Below the pieces are notes generated by a model, which saw nothing but the letters and a program-made list of their open reading frames with translations, searched no databases and was not told where the DNA came from. This document shows positions 40,401 to 48,213 of a stretch of DNA of 54,573 bases, one piece after another (positions within the stretch are counted from its first letter, which is position 1; each line of letters opens with the position of its first letter). The stretch is from a virus. The stretch spans positions 1 through 54,573 of the IMG/VR virus record IMGVR_UViG_3300050821_004089; one strand, 5' to 3'. Made by a program: the position numbers and the translations under genes.

Positions 40401-40578
40401 GTTCAAGACTCTCATCGGGCCTCATGAATATGAGCGGTTGAAGCAGATGGAAGGCGGGGGCGATGGTGGCACGACCGCGCCTGCGCAAACCACCACTCCG
40501 CAAGTCCCACCCGGTAGCCGCAAACAAAACGGCTGGTGGTATACACCTGACGGCAAACCGATTGGGCCGGCGCAATAG
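37414..40578 (+). CDS. Very large virion/ejection-type protein
   Basis: 1054 residues. The first ~250 residues are Gln/Ala/Gly-rich helical (YYNPWQQQVVQATENQFQNT, then NAALQGALGGDRVGVAQANL), a pattern of podovirus proteins associated with genome ejection. GGxV units recur: ARHGGAIEAH, FADGGVPVM, YARGGIVDRLPTHNRIDLTRRAG, QEGGDVVEI. Middle is helical and charged (~600-640, LEQEKFTFTKQ). Residues ~780-1000 (VALGVAQ-like blocks AQRHLDTLMEYAREWDKATISG) look compact. C-terminus is Gly/Pro/Thr-rich, ending WYTPDGKPIGPAQ. No enzymatic motif recognised. Confidence 0.6.
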   Translation: MSKGTNTTTTNTAPNAAAMGAYQNLLGISQGVANANPFQTYSGEFTAPVNQQQYGGISNINNYAESAQPAIGVAERLALMGAAPITSGDIQGYYNPWQQQVVQATENQFQNTNAQQQQQVLGNAALQGALGGDRVGVAQANLAGQQQMAQDPVIAQLESQGFNQAAQLALAAKQQEAQGAYSLGNLGVAGQQAGLTGAGAQVQAGTLEQQTQQQLDAALYNQFLMQQAFPYQQTQWLAGIDTGVGSQMGGTSQTTVPPPSLLAQLGGLGLAGVGVIGGTGGFGKSGWLTGARHGGAIEAHQHDDGVWRVPGFADGGVPVMIGQPLYGGISGFVPQTQITRGRGAPPPPGTAPSSATQMVQDAQKIASAFKGTGGLGKSTVGAPMGLAPAADGPVQSPGLSPATTPLGDEGIYARGGIVDRLPTHNRIDLTRRAGFGLGSVMPMHRQEGGDVVEIPAEDLPAQTPPEALAAWRQGRDLAIANGEGGVGVPPSALPFASTESAPVAGISGTPVADRMAATYGQRQPVTVQRGTGESVPWSSSQSNIWPSLMAAGFGMMSSRSPFPGVAIGEGGLQGLGTYTQLGKEQRAEAMTQQKINQAADNLALHAEQVQKNIAHQTKQENLEQEKFTFTKQKTDTPFGWTRGDNGQLIPTPGGPHDPATIRAESEAKGENWKQTFDPTTGQILWFNTKTMETRDQKGNPVTPPSGPSPSAPVPPAPGTPTSQEPALPSSPTQVGNAPAGPIKVASTDPNLVGIVRANAAQAAQPFNYGHDAPYVEKGMEVPEPQAIGGKSTAAIKQAGEYFLQTGKLPAGFSIPKGNNPVAVTQALAGNSAINYASALASSRGITPEQASETWRSAPGMLRFIMGPDGRATVSLGVAQRHLDTLMEYAREWDKATISGHSQTLRSLQERIMREFGSDASSGLRASAQIMGPEIVKAIGIAGGGSDRDRSEATALWTAANSLPQMEAAAKATQRLMTGQLQGKENMALSVGVTPERFKTLIGPHEYERLKQMEGGGDGGTTAPAQTTTPQVPPGSRKQNGWWYTPDGKPIGPAQ

Positions 40579-40580
40579 TC

Positions 40581-43454
40581 ATGGCCGATCCGCCTCCTTT
40601 CGATCCGAATCAACCGTTCGAGACAAGTTCGGCCGGGCCACCACCGTTTGACCCATCAAAACCATTTGAAACACATGCGCCGCGCCAAGGCTACGTCGCC
40701 AACACCGCCGAAGCCGGGCGTTCTGCGCTGGAAACCATGAACCGCACGCTCAATCCGTTCTCACAGTCTTTTCGACAGGGACGTGAACGGCAAATCAAGG
40801 AAGGCCAGACGTTAGGCGAAACGTTGGGCGGCGATACATGGCGCGGCATTGGCGCTGGTGCTGAATTGCTGGCGTCTCCGATCACGGGTGCTTACAAGAC
40901 CGCGGCGCCCTATCTTGCCGATCTTGAGGCTAAAGCCATTCAGGCGATTGGCGAACCGATCGCACGGACTCTGAGTCCCAATCCCGTGTTGCCGACGACC
41001 GAACAGATTTCGCGGGATATCGAGCCGCAAGTGGAAACCGCGTTGGGGCTGGTAGCACCGCGTGCGGGCATGCCAACGGCGGGAAGTGTTTTTCGTCCCT
41101 CGGTTCCGGCACCGCCGGCACCACCGCCGCGTCCGCCGACTTCCACCGGGCCGTTCGGCGTGACATTGAGCGAAGGCCAGGCGACGGGCGATCTTTCGAC
41201 GATCCAGCGCGAGCAGGCGGCATTGCGCGGTACGTCGGGGAAGCCGGCGCAAACGGCGGCACAGGAATTTTACGATCAGCAGCAGGCGCAGTTGGTCGCG
41301 GCACAGGGAGACATCGCAAAGTCTCTCGACGTGCTTGGCAATCAAATTATCGCGGCTGGGCCGGCAGAGGCGGGTGATGTCGTTTCCACTGGGATAGGAC
41401 AGGCAGCGACGACCGCGAAGGCTGGCGTCAAACAGGCTTATGACGTAGCCCGCGGAATGCCCGGCGAGATTCATGCCGGTGTGTTTGAAAATATGGCATC
41501 GGGAATCAAGGGTGACTTGTCCCTGCGGTCGGAGCCGGTGATCGTCGATGACCGGCTGACACCGTACGCTTCGCGCATGATCGACGACATCAACAATCGC
41601 GTTTCTCAATTGCGCATCCAGAATAAGGCCGATCCGTTTGGCCAACCCAATCCTGAAAACATCGTCGGGGTCAACCTCGCGGGCGTGGACCAGATGCGCA
41701 AGCGTCTTTCGTCGATGCGACGGGATGCCTATGCGACCGGTAATGCCGCGGACGGACGCGCTGCACAGGCAATCATTGATGCCTTCGACGAAAGAATAGA
41801 CGGCGCGATCAACGGCGGAAAATTTACCGGCGATCCGCGAGCCGTCCAAGCGTGGAACGATGCGCGTGCGGCCTATGCGGATTATCGGCAGACGTTCACG
41901 GCGGGAAAGAATGATCCGGTCGGGCGTGTGGTGGAACGCATCACCGGAAAAGGAAACAATCCCGCGGCAATTGGTAATGACGTGGCGGATTTTCTTTATG
42001 GGTCGTCGGGGGTGAATCCATCGACGCTCAATGTGAACGTTGCCAAACGGGCCAAATCGATTCTCGGTGAACAATCGCCTGAATGGGTAGGCGCTCGCCA
42101 AGGTTTGTTTTCTCGGCTCACGGAAACACCTCCCGGCGTGACCGACTGGGGGCCGGGCAAGGTCGCCAACCGCATCAACCAATTTCTGAGTGGCGACGGC
42201 AAGGAAATGGCGAAGGTTGTTTTTTCCCAACAAGAGCGCGCGATGCTGCAACGTTACGCCGATCTCATGCGGCAATTGGAAGTGCCGAAGTCGGGCGCCA
42301 ATTGGTCGAACACCGCAACGTTCATGCAGAAAGTCGGCAACAAGATCACCAGCAATACTGCGGCGGTGATCGGCGGTTTCATGGGGCACACCCTCGGTTT
42401 GCCCTACGTCGGGGAGCTTGCGGGAATGGCGGCCGGTAAGGGCGCAGCCAAAGTCATCGGCAAGATCGGCGAGGCGAAGGAAGCCAAAGCCGTTTCCGGC
42501 CTGATGCCCACAGTCGCTAATCAGGTCAAGCAGTGGCAGGCGGCGGTGCGCCGGGCGCAGAGCAATGCCACGCCGTCAACCAGGGCGGCCGTCGCCCTCG
42601 CCAGCACCAAGCTCGCGGGTTCGCTCAAGCAGATGGGTATAACGGCCGTCGAGGCCGGCGCACCAGCAGGTGCCCAGAATCAGCAGAATAAGGTTAATGG
42701 GCCACCACCCCAACAGCATGACGGCGGTGGCGTAAAGCAGGAAGAAAGAGCGCACGGGGGCTCCGTGAGGGGACACTCCATCCTACGCCAGCATGGTGGA
42801 AGGGTCAATGCCGCGAATATCGAACGGGAACCTACCGAAAAGCAAAAGGTCGCGGGTAATTATTCAAAAGAGCACTTGTCGTTGTTCGGTTTGGACATCA
42901 CGATTGAAAACGCGAAGGGCCATGAACGGCGAGGGGTGGATAAGGGCGGCAAGGCGTGGGCGGTGAAAATGCCCGCGCACTACGGCTACGTGAAGGGCAC
43001 GGAGGGTGCCGACCGGGATCACGTCGATGTTTATTTGGGGCCGCATCGAAACGCACCAATGGTTTATGTTGTTGATCAAAGGAATGCCGAAACTGGCGCG
43101 TTCGACGAGCACAAGGCGATGCTCTGTTTTGGATCGGAAGAACAAGCAAAACAAACATATTTGAAAGGATTTTCTGACGGCAAAGGTCGTCAACGGCTAG
43201 GTGCCATGACCAGCATGACGATTGAACAATTCAAGCACTGGCTTGAACACCACGACACGACAAAGCCGCTCAAGGAACGTCCGCCGAAACTCCCTCACGC
43301 GGCCGTGGGTTACGTCGAGGTCTCCCCACACAAGGACAAACGCTGCGGTGTATGTTCCATGTATGTGCAACCGGATAAAGGTGGGCCATGTACCCTTGTT
43401 CGCAACCCTATCGTAAGTGGAGGATATTGCCTTCGATTTAATAAGAAAAGGTGA
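40581..43454 (+). CDS. Giant virion protein with C-terminal pyrophosphatase-like (InPase) domain
   Basis: 957 residues. N-terminus has two tandem PPFDPNQPFET/PPFDPSKPFET units and a Pro-rich linker. The centre (~170-600) is a long helical ejection-type region. Residues ~600-650 are Gly/Ala-rich and hydrophobic (AAVIGGFMGHTLGLPYVGEL). GGxV units HGGSVRG and HGGRV follow. Residues ~750-886 match the InPase domain of polyvalent phage proteins: GNYSKEHLSLFGLDITIENAKG, HYGYVKGTEGADRDHVDVYLG, VYVVDQRNAETG, FKHWL. A Cys motif CGVCSMYV...YCLRF closes the protein. Probably ejected with DNA into the host. Confidence 0.75.
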   Translation: MADPPPFDPNQPFETSSAGPPPFDPSKPFETHAPRQGYVANTAEAGRSALETMNRTLNPFSQSFRQGRERQIKEGQTLGETLGGDTWRGIGAGAELLASPITGAYKTAAPYLADLEAKAIQAIGEPIARTLSPNPVLPTTEQISRDIEPQVETALGLVAPRAGMPTAGSVFRPSVPAPPAPPPRPPTSTGPFGVTLSEGQATGDLSTIQREQAALRGTSGKPAQTAAQEFYDQQQAQLVAAQGDIAKSLDVLGNQIIAAGPAEAGDVVSTGIGQAATTAKAGVKQAYDVARGMPGEIHAGVFENMASGIKGDLSLRSEPVIVDDRLTPYASRMIDDINNRVSQLRIQNKADPFGQPNPENIVGVNLAGVDQMRKRLSSMRRDAYATGNAADGRAAQAIIDAFDERIDGAINGGKFTGDPRAVQAWNDARAAYADYRQTFTAGKNDPVGRVVERITGKGNNPAAIGNDVADFLYGSSGVNPSTLNVNVAKRAKSILGEQSPEWVGARQGLFSRLTETPPGVTDWGPGKVANRINQFLSGDGKEMAKVVFSQQERAMLQRYADLMRQLEVPKSGANWSNTATFMQKVGNKITSNTAAVIGGFMGHTLGLPYVGELAGMAAGKGAAKVIGKIGEAKEAKAVSGLMPTVANQVKQWQAAVRRAQSNATPSTRAAVALASTKLAGSLKQMGITAVEAGAPAGAQNQQNKVNGPPPQQHDGGGVKQEERAHGGSVRGHSILRQHGGRVNAANIEREPTEKQKVAGNYSKEHLSLFGLDITIENAKGHERRGVDKGGKAWAVKMPAHYGYVKGTEGADRDHVDVYLGPHRNAPMVYVVDQRNAETGAFDEHKAMLCFGSEEQAKQTYLKGFSDGKGRQRLGAMTSMTIEQFKHWLEHHDTTKPLKERPPKLPHAAVGYVEVSPHKDKRCGVCSMYVQPDKGGPCTLVRNPIVSGGYCLRFNKKR

Positions 43455-43500
43455 CTAAAGTGGATTCACAAGCTCTCGGTTACGTGCTATACAAGGCACC

Positions 43501-44142
43501 ATGAACTATAGAAAGATATACGCATCGTTGGTTATGGGCGCGTACGGCAGGCCCCGAACGGTTAATGGGGTCTTTGAGACGCATCATATTGTGCCAAAAT
43601 GTTTGGGTGGTTCGGATGACGATGCTAATTTGGTCAATTTAACGCCGGAAGAACATTATGTTGCACATCAACTTCTGGTTAAGATGCATCCAGGGAATGG
43701 AAAGCTGTTGTGGGCGGCTATTGCAATGACGGGTACGGGGCATGGAAGGGGTAACGGACGCCACGGAAATAAACTTTATGGATGGTTGCGGCGTAAATTT
43801 ATAGAAAACCAGATGGGGCGGCCGTATTCGGAGGAAACGCGACGGAAAATAGGAATCAAGAGCAAAGAAAGAAATAGAGGTAAAAACCATCCTTTGTTTG
43901 GCACACATCATTCTGCCGAAACACGCCGTAAAATAAGCTTGGGAAATATAGGCAAGATGAAAGGAATACCGAAAGGTCCGTTTTCCGAGGAACACAAAAG
44001 GAAAATAAGTGAGGGGAGACAGAAATTCTTTGCGGCAGGGGGCGAGGTAAATTTTAAGGGCTGCAAACATACGCCAGAAACTAGGGCCAAAATGAGCGCT
44101 TATTGGGCGTCTAAACGAGAGGCTAAACCCCATGCCTCCTAA
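43501..44142 (+). CDS. HNH homing endonuclease with NUMOD3 repeats
   Basis: 213 residues. HNH core THHIVPKCLGGSDDDANLVNLTPEEHYVAHQLLVK with the His-Asn-His spacing. Then several NUMOD3 DNA-binding units (YSEETRRKIGIKSKERN, HSAETRRKISLGN, FSEEHKRKISEGR, HTPETRAKMSAYW). Such enzymes cut and spread into the gene they target. This copy is an independent gene between the ejection and fibre genes, more AT-rich than its neighbours, which suggests recent arrival. It overlaps the next gene by 11 bases. Confidence 0.92.
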   Translation: MNYRKIYASLVMGAYGRPRTVNGVFETHHIVPKCLGGSDDDANLVNLTPEEHYVAHQLLVKMHPGNGKLLWAAIAMTGTGHGRGNGRHGNKLYGWLRRKFIENQMGRPYSEETRRKIGIKSKERNRGKNHPLFGTHHSAETRRKISLGNIGKMKGIPKGPFSEEHKRKISEGRQKFFAAGGEVNFKGCKHTPETRAKMSAYWASKREAKPHAS

Positions 44143-44383
44143 CATCGCGCCTCCCCGCGGCGATCTTGACCGCGCCCCGGTTTCCGACCCGGAACAAGGC
44201 TGGCCATCGATCATCGAAATTGTCGCCTATTGGTCGAAGGACGGCACCCGCAAGGGCCGGCGCCGCTCTATTGAGATTGACGCCGATCAATTCTTTGGCC
44301 GGGGAAAATTCGGTGCGCCCATGTCCGGGGAACAACTGATTGCCGCCGTTGAAAGGCTAAGAAAGCAAGGGCCGGGAAAATGA
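44132..44383 (+). CDS. Small hypothetical protein
   Basis: 83 residues, ATG 44132 overlapping the endonuclease gene. DPEQGWPSIIEIVAYWSKDGTRKG and RRRSIEIDADQFFGRGKFG then EQLIAAVERLRKQG. A short alpha-beta protein; no family recognised. ATGA-coupled to the next gene (44380). Confidence 0.55.
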   Translation: MPPNIAPPRGDLDRAPVSDPEQGWPSIIEIVAYWSKDGTRKGRRRSIEIDADQFFGRGKFGAPMSGEQLIAAVERLRKQGPGK

Positions 44384-44667
44384 AGATTTTTACCAGCGCG
44401 TCCGGTTATACGTTTGCATTCGGTGTTGCTAACGGCCAAACAAACATTCGCGCGATCTCATGGAACGATCCCGCGACGGAAAGTTTCATGGCCAAGACTG
44501 ACAATGAGGCAGGTTGGCTTATCGCGCCTTGTCCGATAGGGGCTGACCCGGCCGTAGTAGAGCGTGCCGATGGAGTTATTTGCGTCGGCGAGACAATCGA
44601 ACTTTATCATTGCGGGAAGCCTTTCGTTTGGGGTCTACGGCTTGCCGTGCCCGCAGGTGACTGGTGA
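44380..44667 (+). CDS. Small hypothetical protein
   Basis: 95 residues. Beta-rich: FTSASGYTFAFGVANGQTN, WLIAPCPIGADPAVVERADG, CVGETIELYHCGKPFVWGLR. Two cysteines and a His could bind metal. No family recognised. The 17-bp repeat copy c stands between this gene and the fibre gene at 44713. Confidence 0.55.
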   Translation: MKIFTSASGYTFAFGVANGQTNIRAISWNDPATESFMAKTDNEAGWLIAPCPIGADPAVVERADGVICVGETIELYHCGKPFVWGLRLAVPAGDW

Positions 44668-44685
44668 ACGAACAAACAAGCAAGC

Positions 44686-44702
44686 CTCCCTCATGAACCA
44701 AA
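44686..44702 (+). repeat. 17-bp dispersed repeat, copy c
   Basis: CTCCCTCATGAACCAAA, one mismatch to the others. It lies between the gene ending 44667 and the fibre gene whose ATG is ten bases after it, the same arrangement as copy b. Its ATG opens a four-codon peptide (MNQT) that ends just before the fibre start. Confidence 0.65.
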
Positions 44703-44712
44703 CCTGACTCCC

Positions 44713-45147
44713 ATGTCCTTCCTCGACTCACAGACCGCCGCCAATCCTCTTTCCGGGGTTTCTTCCCTTGCCGATGCGGTCACCCAGCTTCAAGCCATTG
44801 CCCGCAATCTCGGCCAAGCCAACAACATCGCCTACCGCTCGAATGCGCTCGCCATCGGCACCACGCTTGCTTTCAATGCGCTCGGCACGGCAACCAGCCA
44901 AGTGCTTGCCCCCGATACCTCGCAGAATCCAAGGACCGGAATCCTTTTCCATAATCCGATGAGCGCAACGGCGGTCATTGTCTCGCCGTCCTCGATCGCG
45001 GCCACCTTCGGATCACCAGGCGGGGGCTACGTGATCCTTCCGCAAGATTATCTCCCCTTGGCGGGTTCCGTTGCCGCCTTTGCCTGGGTCGCTGCCGCAC
45101 AGGCGGGGACAACCTGTTCATTGACGGTTGCGACTTCGCCCTATTGA
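44713..45147 (+). CDS. Tail-fibre-associated beta protein
   Basis: 144 residues. LADAVTQLQAIARNLGQANN (helical), then beta regions ATSQVLAPDTSQNPRTGILF, AVIVSPSSIAATFGSPGGGY and ALAVAAAQAGTTCSL-like end (SLTVATSPY). A short protein at the start of the fibre cluster, likely an adaptor or distal fibre part. No family recognised. Its stop overlaps the third related copy of the CGAATCACTT repeat (45144-45160). Confidence 0.6.
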   Translation: MSFLDSQTAANPLSGVSSLADAVTQLQAIARNLGQANNIAYRSNALAIGTTLAFNALGTATSQVLAPDTSQNPRTGILFHNPMSATAVIVSPSSIAATFGSPGGGYVILPQDYLPLAGSVAAFAWVAAAQAGTTCSLTVATSPY

Positions 45148-45174
45148 GCGCGAATCACTTTAGAATTGTGCCGC

Positions 45175-46068
45175 ATGGTCGGACGCCTCAATCCCAATTG
45201 GATCGTTCCTACTGCTCCCCGCGGCACTTCGGATAACCGGGCGGCCTCGACGGCGTTCGTGACGGGAGGCGGTTCGGGTGGAAGAATCGTACTCCCGTCG
45301 TCACTCTATCCCGGAAACGTCTTTTATGTCGCTACCAATGGGGTCGATGTCGCGACCGGGGGCACTGCGGCGGCACCGTGGCTCACGTTTGCCTACGCCA
45401 TGAGTCAATTAACAAGCGTGTTCGACTTCGGCGGGCAGACCGTCACCTTGCAGGCGGTGGCGGGGCACGCGGCGTTTACTCAAACGCTGAATGTGACCGG
45501 ATGGACGGGTGGAGGAAGCTTTGTTTATGATGGCGGCGGCGGTTCGATAACGGCGGCAAACTCAATATATATTTCAGGAACCATTCCGGGGCAGTTTATG
45601 CCTCAGAATGTTACATTAGTTTCCACAAACGGTATCTGTCTTTATATGAATGGAATTGGTGTAGTAACGATTGGCACTGGTGTCACGTTCGGGGCCTGCA
45701 CCAATGTCCATATATTTTGTGGTGTCGGTGCGCAAGTTAATGGTCCGCAGGGGGATCACTACACCATAAGCGGGGACGCTTCGTTCACCCACGTCGATGT
45801 GAACTCAGGAACCGTGTTCCTCGGCAATTGCGGAATAGTTTTTGTTGGCACACGCACTTTTAATGTGTTTGTTCAGGCAGTGTTCTCCGGGCTAATTGTA
45901 TTTGGAAATAATACGTTTAAGGATTCGGTATCTGGTGGAACGCCCACGGTGCATGCGTCTAAATTTGCCGCTTCTTTGAACGGCGTTATTTACACTGGCG
46001 GTGCCGGTGTGAACTATCTGCCTGGGAACTCGCCTGGAAGCACATCATCCGGAGGGCAATATCTCTAA
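45175..46068 (+). CDS. Beta-helix-like tail spike/fibre protein
   Basis: 297 residues from ATG 45175; no strong ribosome site. N-terminus MVGRLNPNWIVPTAPRGTSDNRAASTAFV is the anchor type common to tail spikes and fibres (read in pieces). Then YPGNVFYVATNGVDVATGG, and beta repeats GSFVYDGGGGSITAANSIY, GICLYMNGIGVVTIGTGVTFG, ASFTHVDVNSGTVFLGNCG, consistent with a right-handed beta helix that binds or cleaves surface polysaccharide. No catalytic acidic pair visible. Its stop overlaps the next start (TAATG). Confidence 0.75.
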   Translation: MVGRLNPNWIVPTAPRGTSDNRAASTAFVTGGGSGGRIVLPSSLYPGNVFYVATNGVDVATGGTAAAPWLTFAYAMSQLTSVFDFGGQTVTLQAVAGHAAFTQTLNVTGWTGGGSFVYDGGGGSITAANSIYISGTIPGQFMPQNVTLVSTNGICLYMNGIGVVTIGTGVTFGACTNVHIFCGVGAQVNGPQGDHYTISGDASFTHVDVNSGTVFLGNCGIVFVGTRTFNVFVQAVFSGLIVFGNNTFKDSVSGGTPTVHASKFAASLNGVIYTGGAGVNYLPGNSPGSTSSGGQYL

Positions 46069-47954
46069 TGCCTGTCAGTACAAACTTTGCAACATCATAC
46101 ACTACCGTCAACGATAGTTCTCCGGGTACGCAGGTTTGGAATGTCGCCACTGGCGCCTTTGTTGTTGTCAGCGACGCCGGCTTTCTAGCGTGGCTATCGA
46201 CGCAGGCACCTAACCCTGCCTCGACTACGCCAAACATTGTGTCCGCTGCCAGCAACGGAGGTGGTGGGACACGTTTCACGCTGTCCCCAGGTGAGAACCC
46301 TTCGCCGTTCCAATTCACCACTGGTGCGGTTTATAACATCAGTGGGACCGGCGGTCTTTACGACGGCAATCAAGCCATTACACGAATAGACGCAACCCAT
46401 GTGGATATTGCGGTTGCTTTTGCCAGCACTTCGACTGGCTTCTTTTTTGGCGCAACTATTATTGATACCATAGCTAACCTTCTTAGCGTGATTGATGCTT
46501 ACAACCAAAGCATCGTTCCGCCGTCCTACCTCGCCGTCACTTCTGGCGTTAACTACCAGATGGCGAACACGCCGCCGCTAGTGTTTGACTTCACACCAAC
46601 CGCAGGAGGATTGACGCTTACATTGCCACAGATGAATGTGCCCGGCAGTCTTGCGAAAGGTCGATTATTGTTGATACACAATGCGGGAACGTTTCCCGTT
46701 ACGGTCAACGATTTTTCGGGGGCGAACGTCTATCCGGGCACGAGTTTCCTTCCTGGCGCGTTTGCAGAATTTTATCTAAGTGACAATTCGACGAAACAAG
46801 GAGGGTTCTCTCGGTTCCCCGTCTTGGCGCGGTCCACTATCGGTATCGGGGATACGAATGCCACGTTGAGTGCGCGTCAGTCCACGCTGGCGATTTACCA
46901 CACTACGGCGGCGGGGCTTAGCACCCCCCGGACGTGGACTTTGCCAGTGTCCGCGCAGATGTTTTCGTCGCTGGCGTTAATAACCGACGAGGCCGGCGCG
47001 GTTACTGCGACAAATACACTGTCTATTGCTCCACAGGGCGGGGAACTAATCAACGGAGTTGCCACTTCTGTCGTTCTCAAACGTGCTTTCGATTTCGTCT
47101 TATTGGAAGCCACTGCTGACGGACTCGGTTGGACCATCGTCGGGGGCAAGGGCGCGCTGGCCTCGACCGATCTCTCCGACCTGCCGATCCCGGTGGCGAG
47201 CGGGGGAACGGGCAATACAACAGGTCAGCCGAGTGGGTCGGCGGGCGGCGATCTTGGCGGCACCTATCCAAATCCCACCGTGGTTCAAGTCGAGAACGAC
47301 ACGGTTATGGTCGGTGATCTTCTCGCAACGAATACCGCAGCGCCTTCCTCGCCAGCCGCCGGCAAGACGCGCATCTACGTCGATTCCACGTCGAAAAATA
47401 TCGCGGCTAAGAACGATGCCGGCACGGTCAATCACGCAGTGCAGACAGTCGCGGCGACGGCGAGTCAATGGATACGCGCGATTGCCGATGATGGTTCATC
47501 CACGAAAAGCCAGCCAGCCTTTTCTGATATTTCTGGCACGGCTGCATCCGGTCAGTTGAGCGGCGCCTATACGGGCATAACAGGTCTTGGTACGCTCACG
47601 TCGCTTGCGCTCTCTGGGGCCGAAACATTGAGCCAGGCGGTCGGCTCAGCGCAGATTGACAATACCGGACAGAGTACGTCGGCGGTGCTTAATGCCAACA
47701 ATCTCGTTATAGCTGGAAGCGGCGGATATGTGTTTATAGTCCAAGATGTCGGGGGAGGCCAGATCGGAATTTACGTCGGGGATAGCGCCACTACTACATC
47801 TTTAGTGGGAGGGACCGCCGGGTGGACGGCCTCCACTAGAACCCCTTCAGGTGGGTTGTCATCGGTCGCTTGGGATACGTCGGCGAATTTCCGCATCTAT
47901 AACAACGTCGGGGCAACGATTAACGTTCGGGTCTATGCGATTAAGATGCGGTGA
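46068..47954 (+). CDS. Large tail fibre with GGDLxGxYPNPTV motif
   Basis: 628 residues. Long Ser/Thr/Gly/Ala beta body. Near residue 390 PSGSAGGDLGGTYPNPTVVQ, the motif shared with the protein at 26979; then SSPAAGKTRIYVDSTSKNIAAKN, a typical fibre repeat turn, and a globular C-terminal end (GGYVFIVQDVGGGQIGIYVG; FRIYNNVGATINVRVYAIKMR). Likely the host-range fibre; last rightward late gene before the minus early block. Confidence 0.75.
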   Translation: MPVSTNFATSYTTVNDSSPGTQVWNVATGAFVVVSDAGFLAWLSTQAPNPASTTPNIVSAASNGGGGTRFTLSPGENPSPFQFTTGAVYNISGTGGLYDGNQAITRIDATHVDIAVAFASTSTGFFFGATIIDTIANLLSVIDAYNQSIVPPSYLAVTSGVNYQMANTPPLVFDFTPTAGGLTLTLPQMNVPGSLAKGRLLLIHNAGTFPVTVNDFSGANVYPGTSFLPGAFAEFYLSDNSTKQGGFSRFPVLARSTIGIGDTNATLSARQSTLAIYHTTAAGLSTPRTWTLPVSAQMFSSLALITDEAGAVTATNTLSIAPQGGELINGVATSVVLKRAFDFVLLEATADGLGWTIVGGKGALASTDLSDLPIPVASGGTGNTTGQPSGSAGGDLGGTYPNPTVVQVENDTVMVGDLLATNTAAPSSPAAGKTRIYVDSTSKNIAAKNDAGTVNHAVQTVAATASQWIRAIADDGSSTKSQPAFSDISGTAASGQLSGAYTGITGLGTLTSLALSGAETLSQAVGSAQIDNTGQSTSAVLNANNLVIAGSGGYVFIVQDVGGGQIGIYVGDSATTTSLVGGTAGWTASTRTPSGGLSSVAWDTSANFRIYNNVGATINVRVYAIKMR

Positions 47955-47979
47955 TCGTCGGCAGGACAATTTTAGAAAA

Positions 47980-48213
47980 ATGGAAAAACCGGCCTCGATC
48001 TTCCTCACCCATCCCTGTCGCCAGCGCGGCTGCGCCGATTGGGATTGGGAGAACGACCGGCCGTGCGGGTGGTGTTTATGGAAGGAACCGCGCGGAATCT
48101 CCCTAGAAAATGAAGACCGCCACCACAAAACACCCAGCGATCAACACGCCAAGAACGCCCAAGAGCCGGATGAAGTGAAAGAAGTCTCTTGGGTTCATCA
48201 GGAATCTCCCTGA
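47980..48213 (+). CDS. Small Cys/Trp-rich protein
   Basis: 77 residues. ATG 47980. HPCRQRGCADWDWENDRPCGWCLWKEP has Cys spaced like a zinc knuckle and three Trp; the first ~50 residues look genuine. The end (HAKNAQEPDEVKEVSWVHQ) overlaps a minus-strand gene, so the stop may be less reliable. Weak ribosome site. Function unknown. Confidence 0.45.
   Translation: MEKPASIFLTHPCRQRGCADWDWENDRPCGWCLWKEPRGISLENEDRHHKTPSDQHAKNAQEPDEVKEVSWVHQESP
48103..48198 (-). CDS. Small single-pass membrane peptide
   Basis: 31 residues on the minus strand, MNPRDFFHFIRLLGVLG then VLIAGCFVVAVFIF, one transmembrane helix. GGAG stands before its ATG and ATGA couples it to the gene upstream (48198-48893). It is the last gene of the early minus block, facing the fibre gene. 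Too short for a family call; it may be an exclusion or membrane-associated factor. Confidence 0.6.
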   Translation of the reverse strand: MNPRDFFHFIRLLGVLGVLIAGCFVVAVFIF

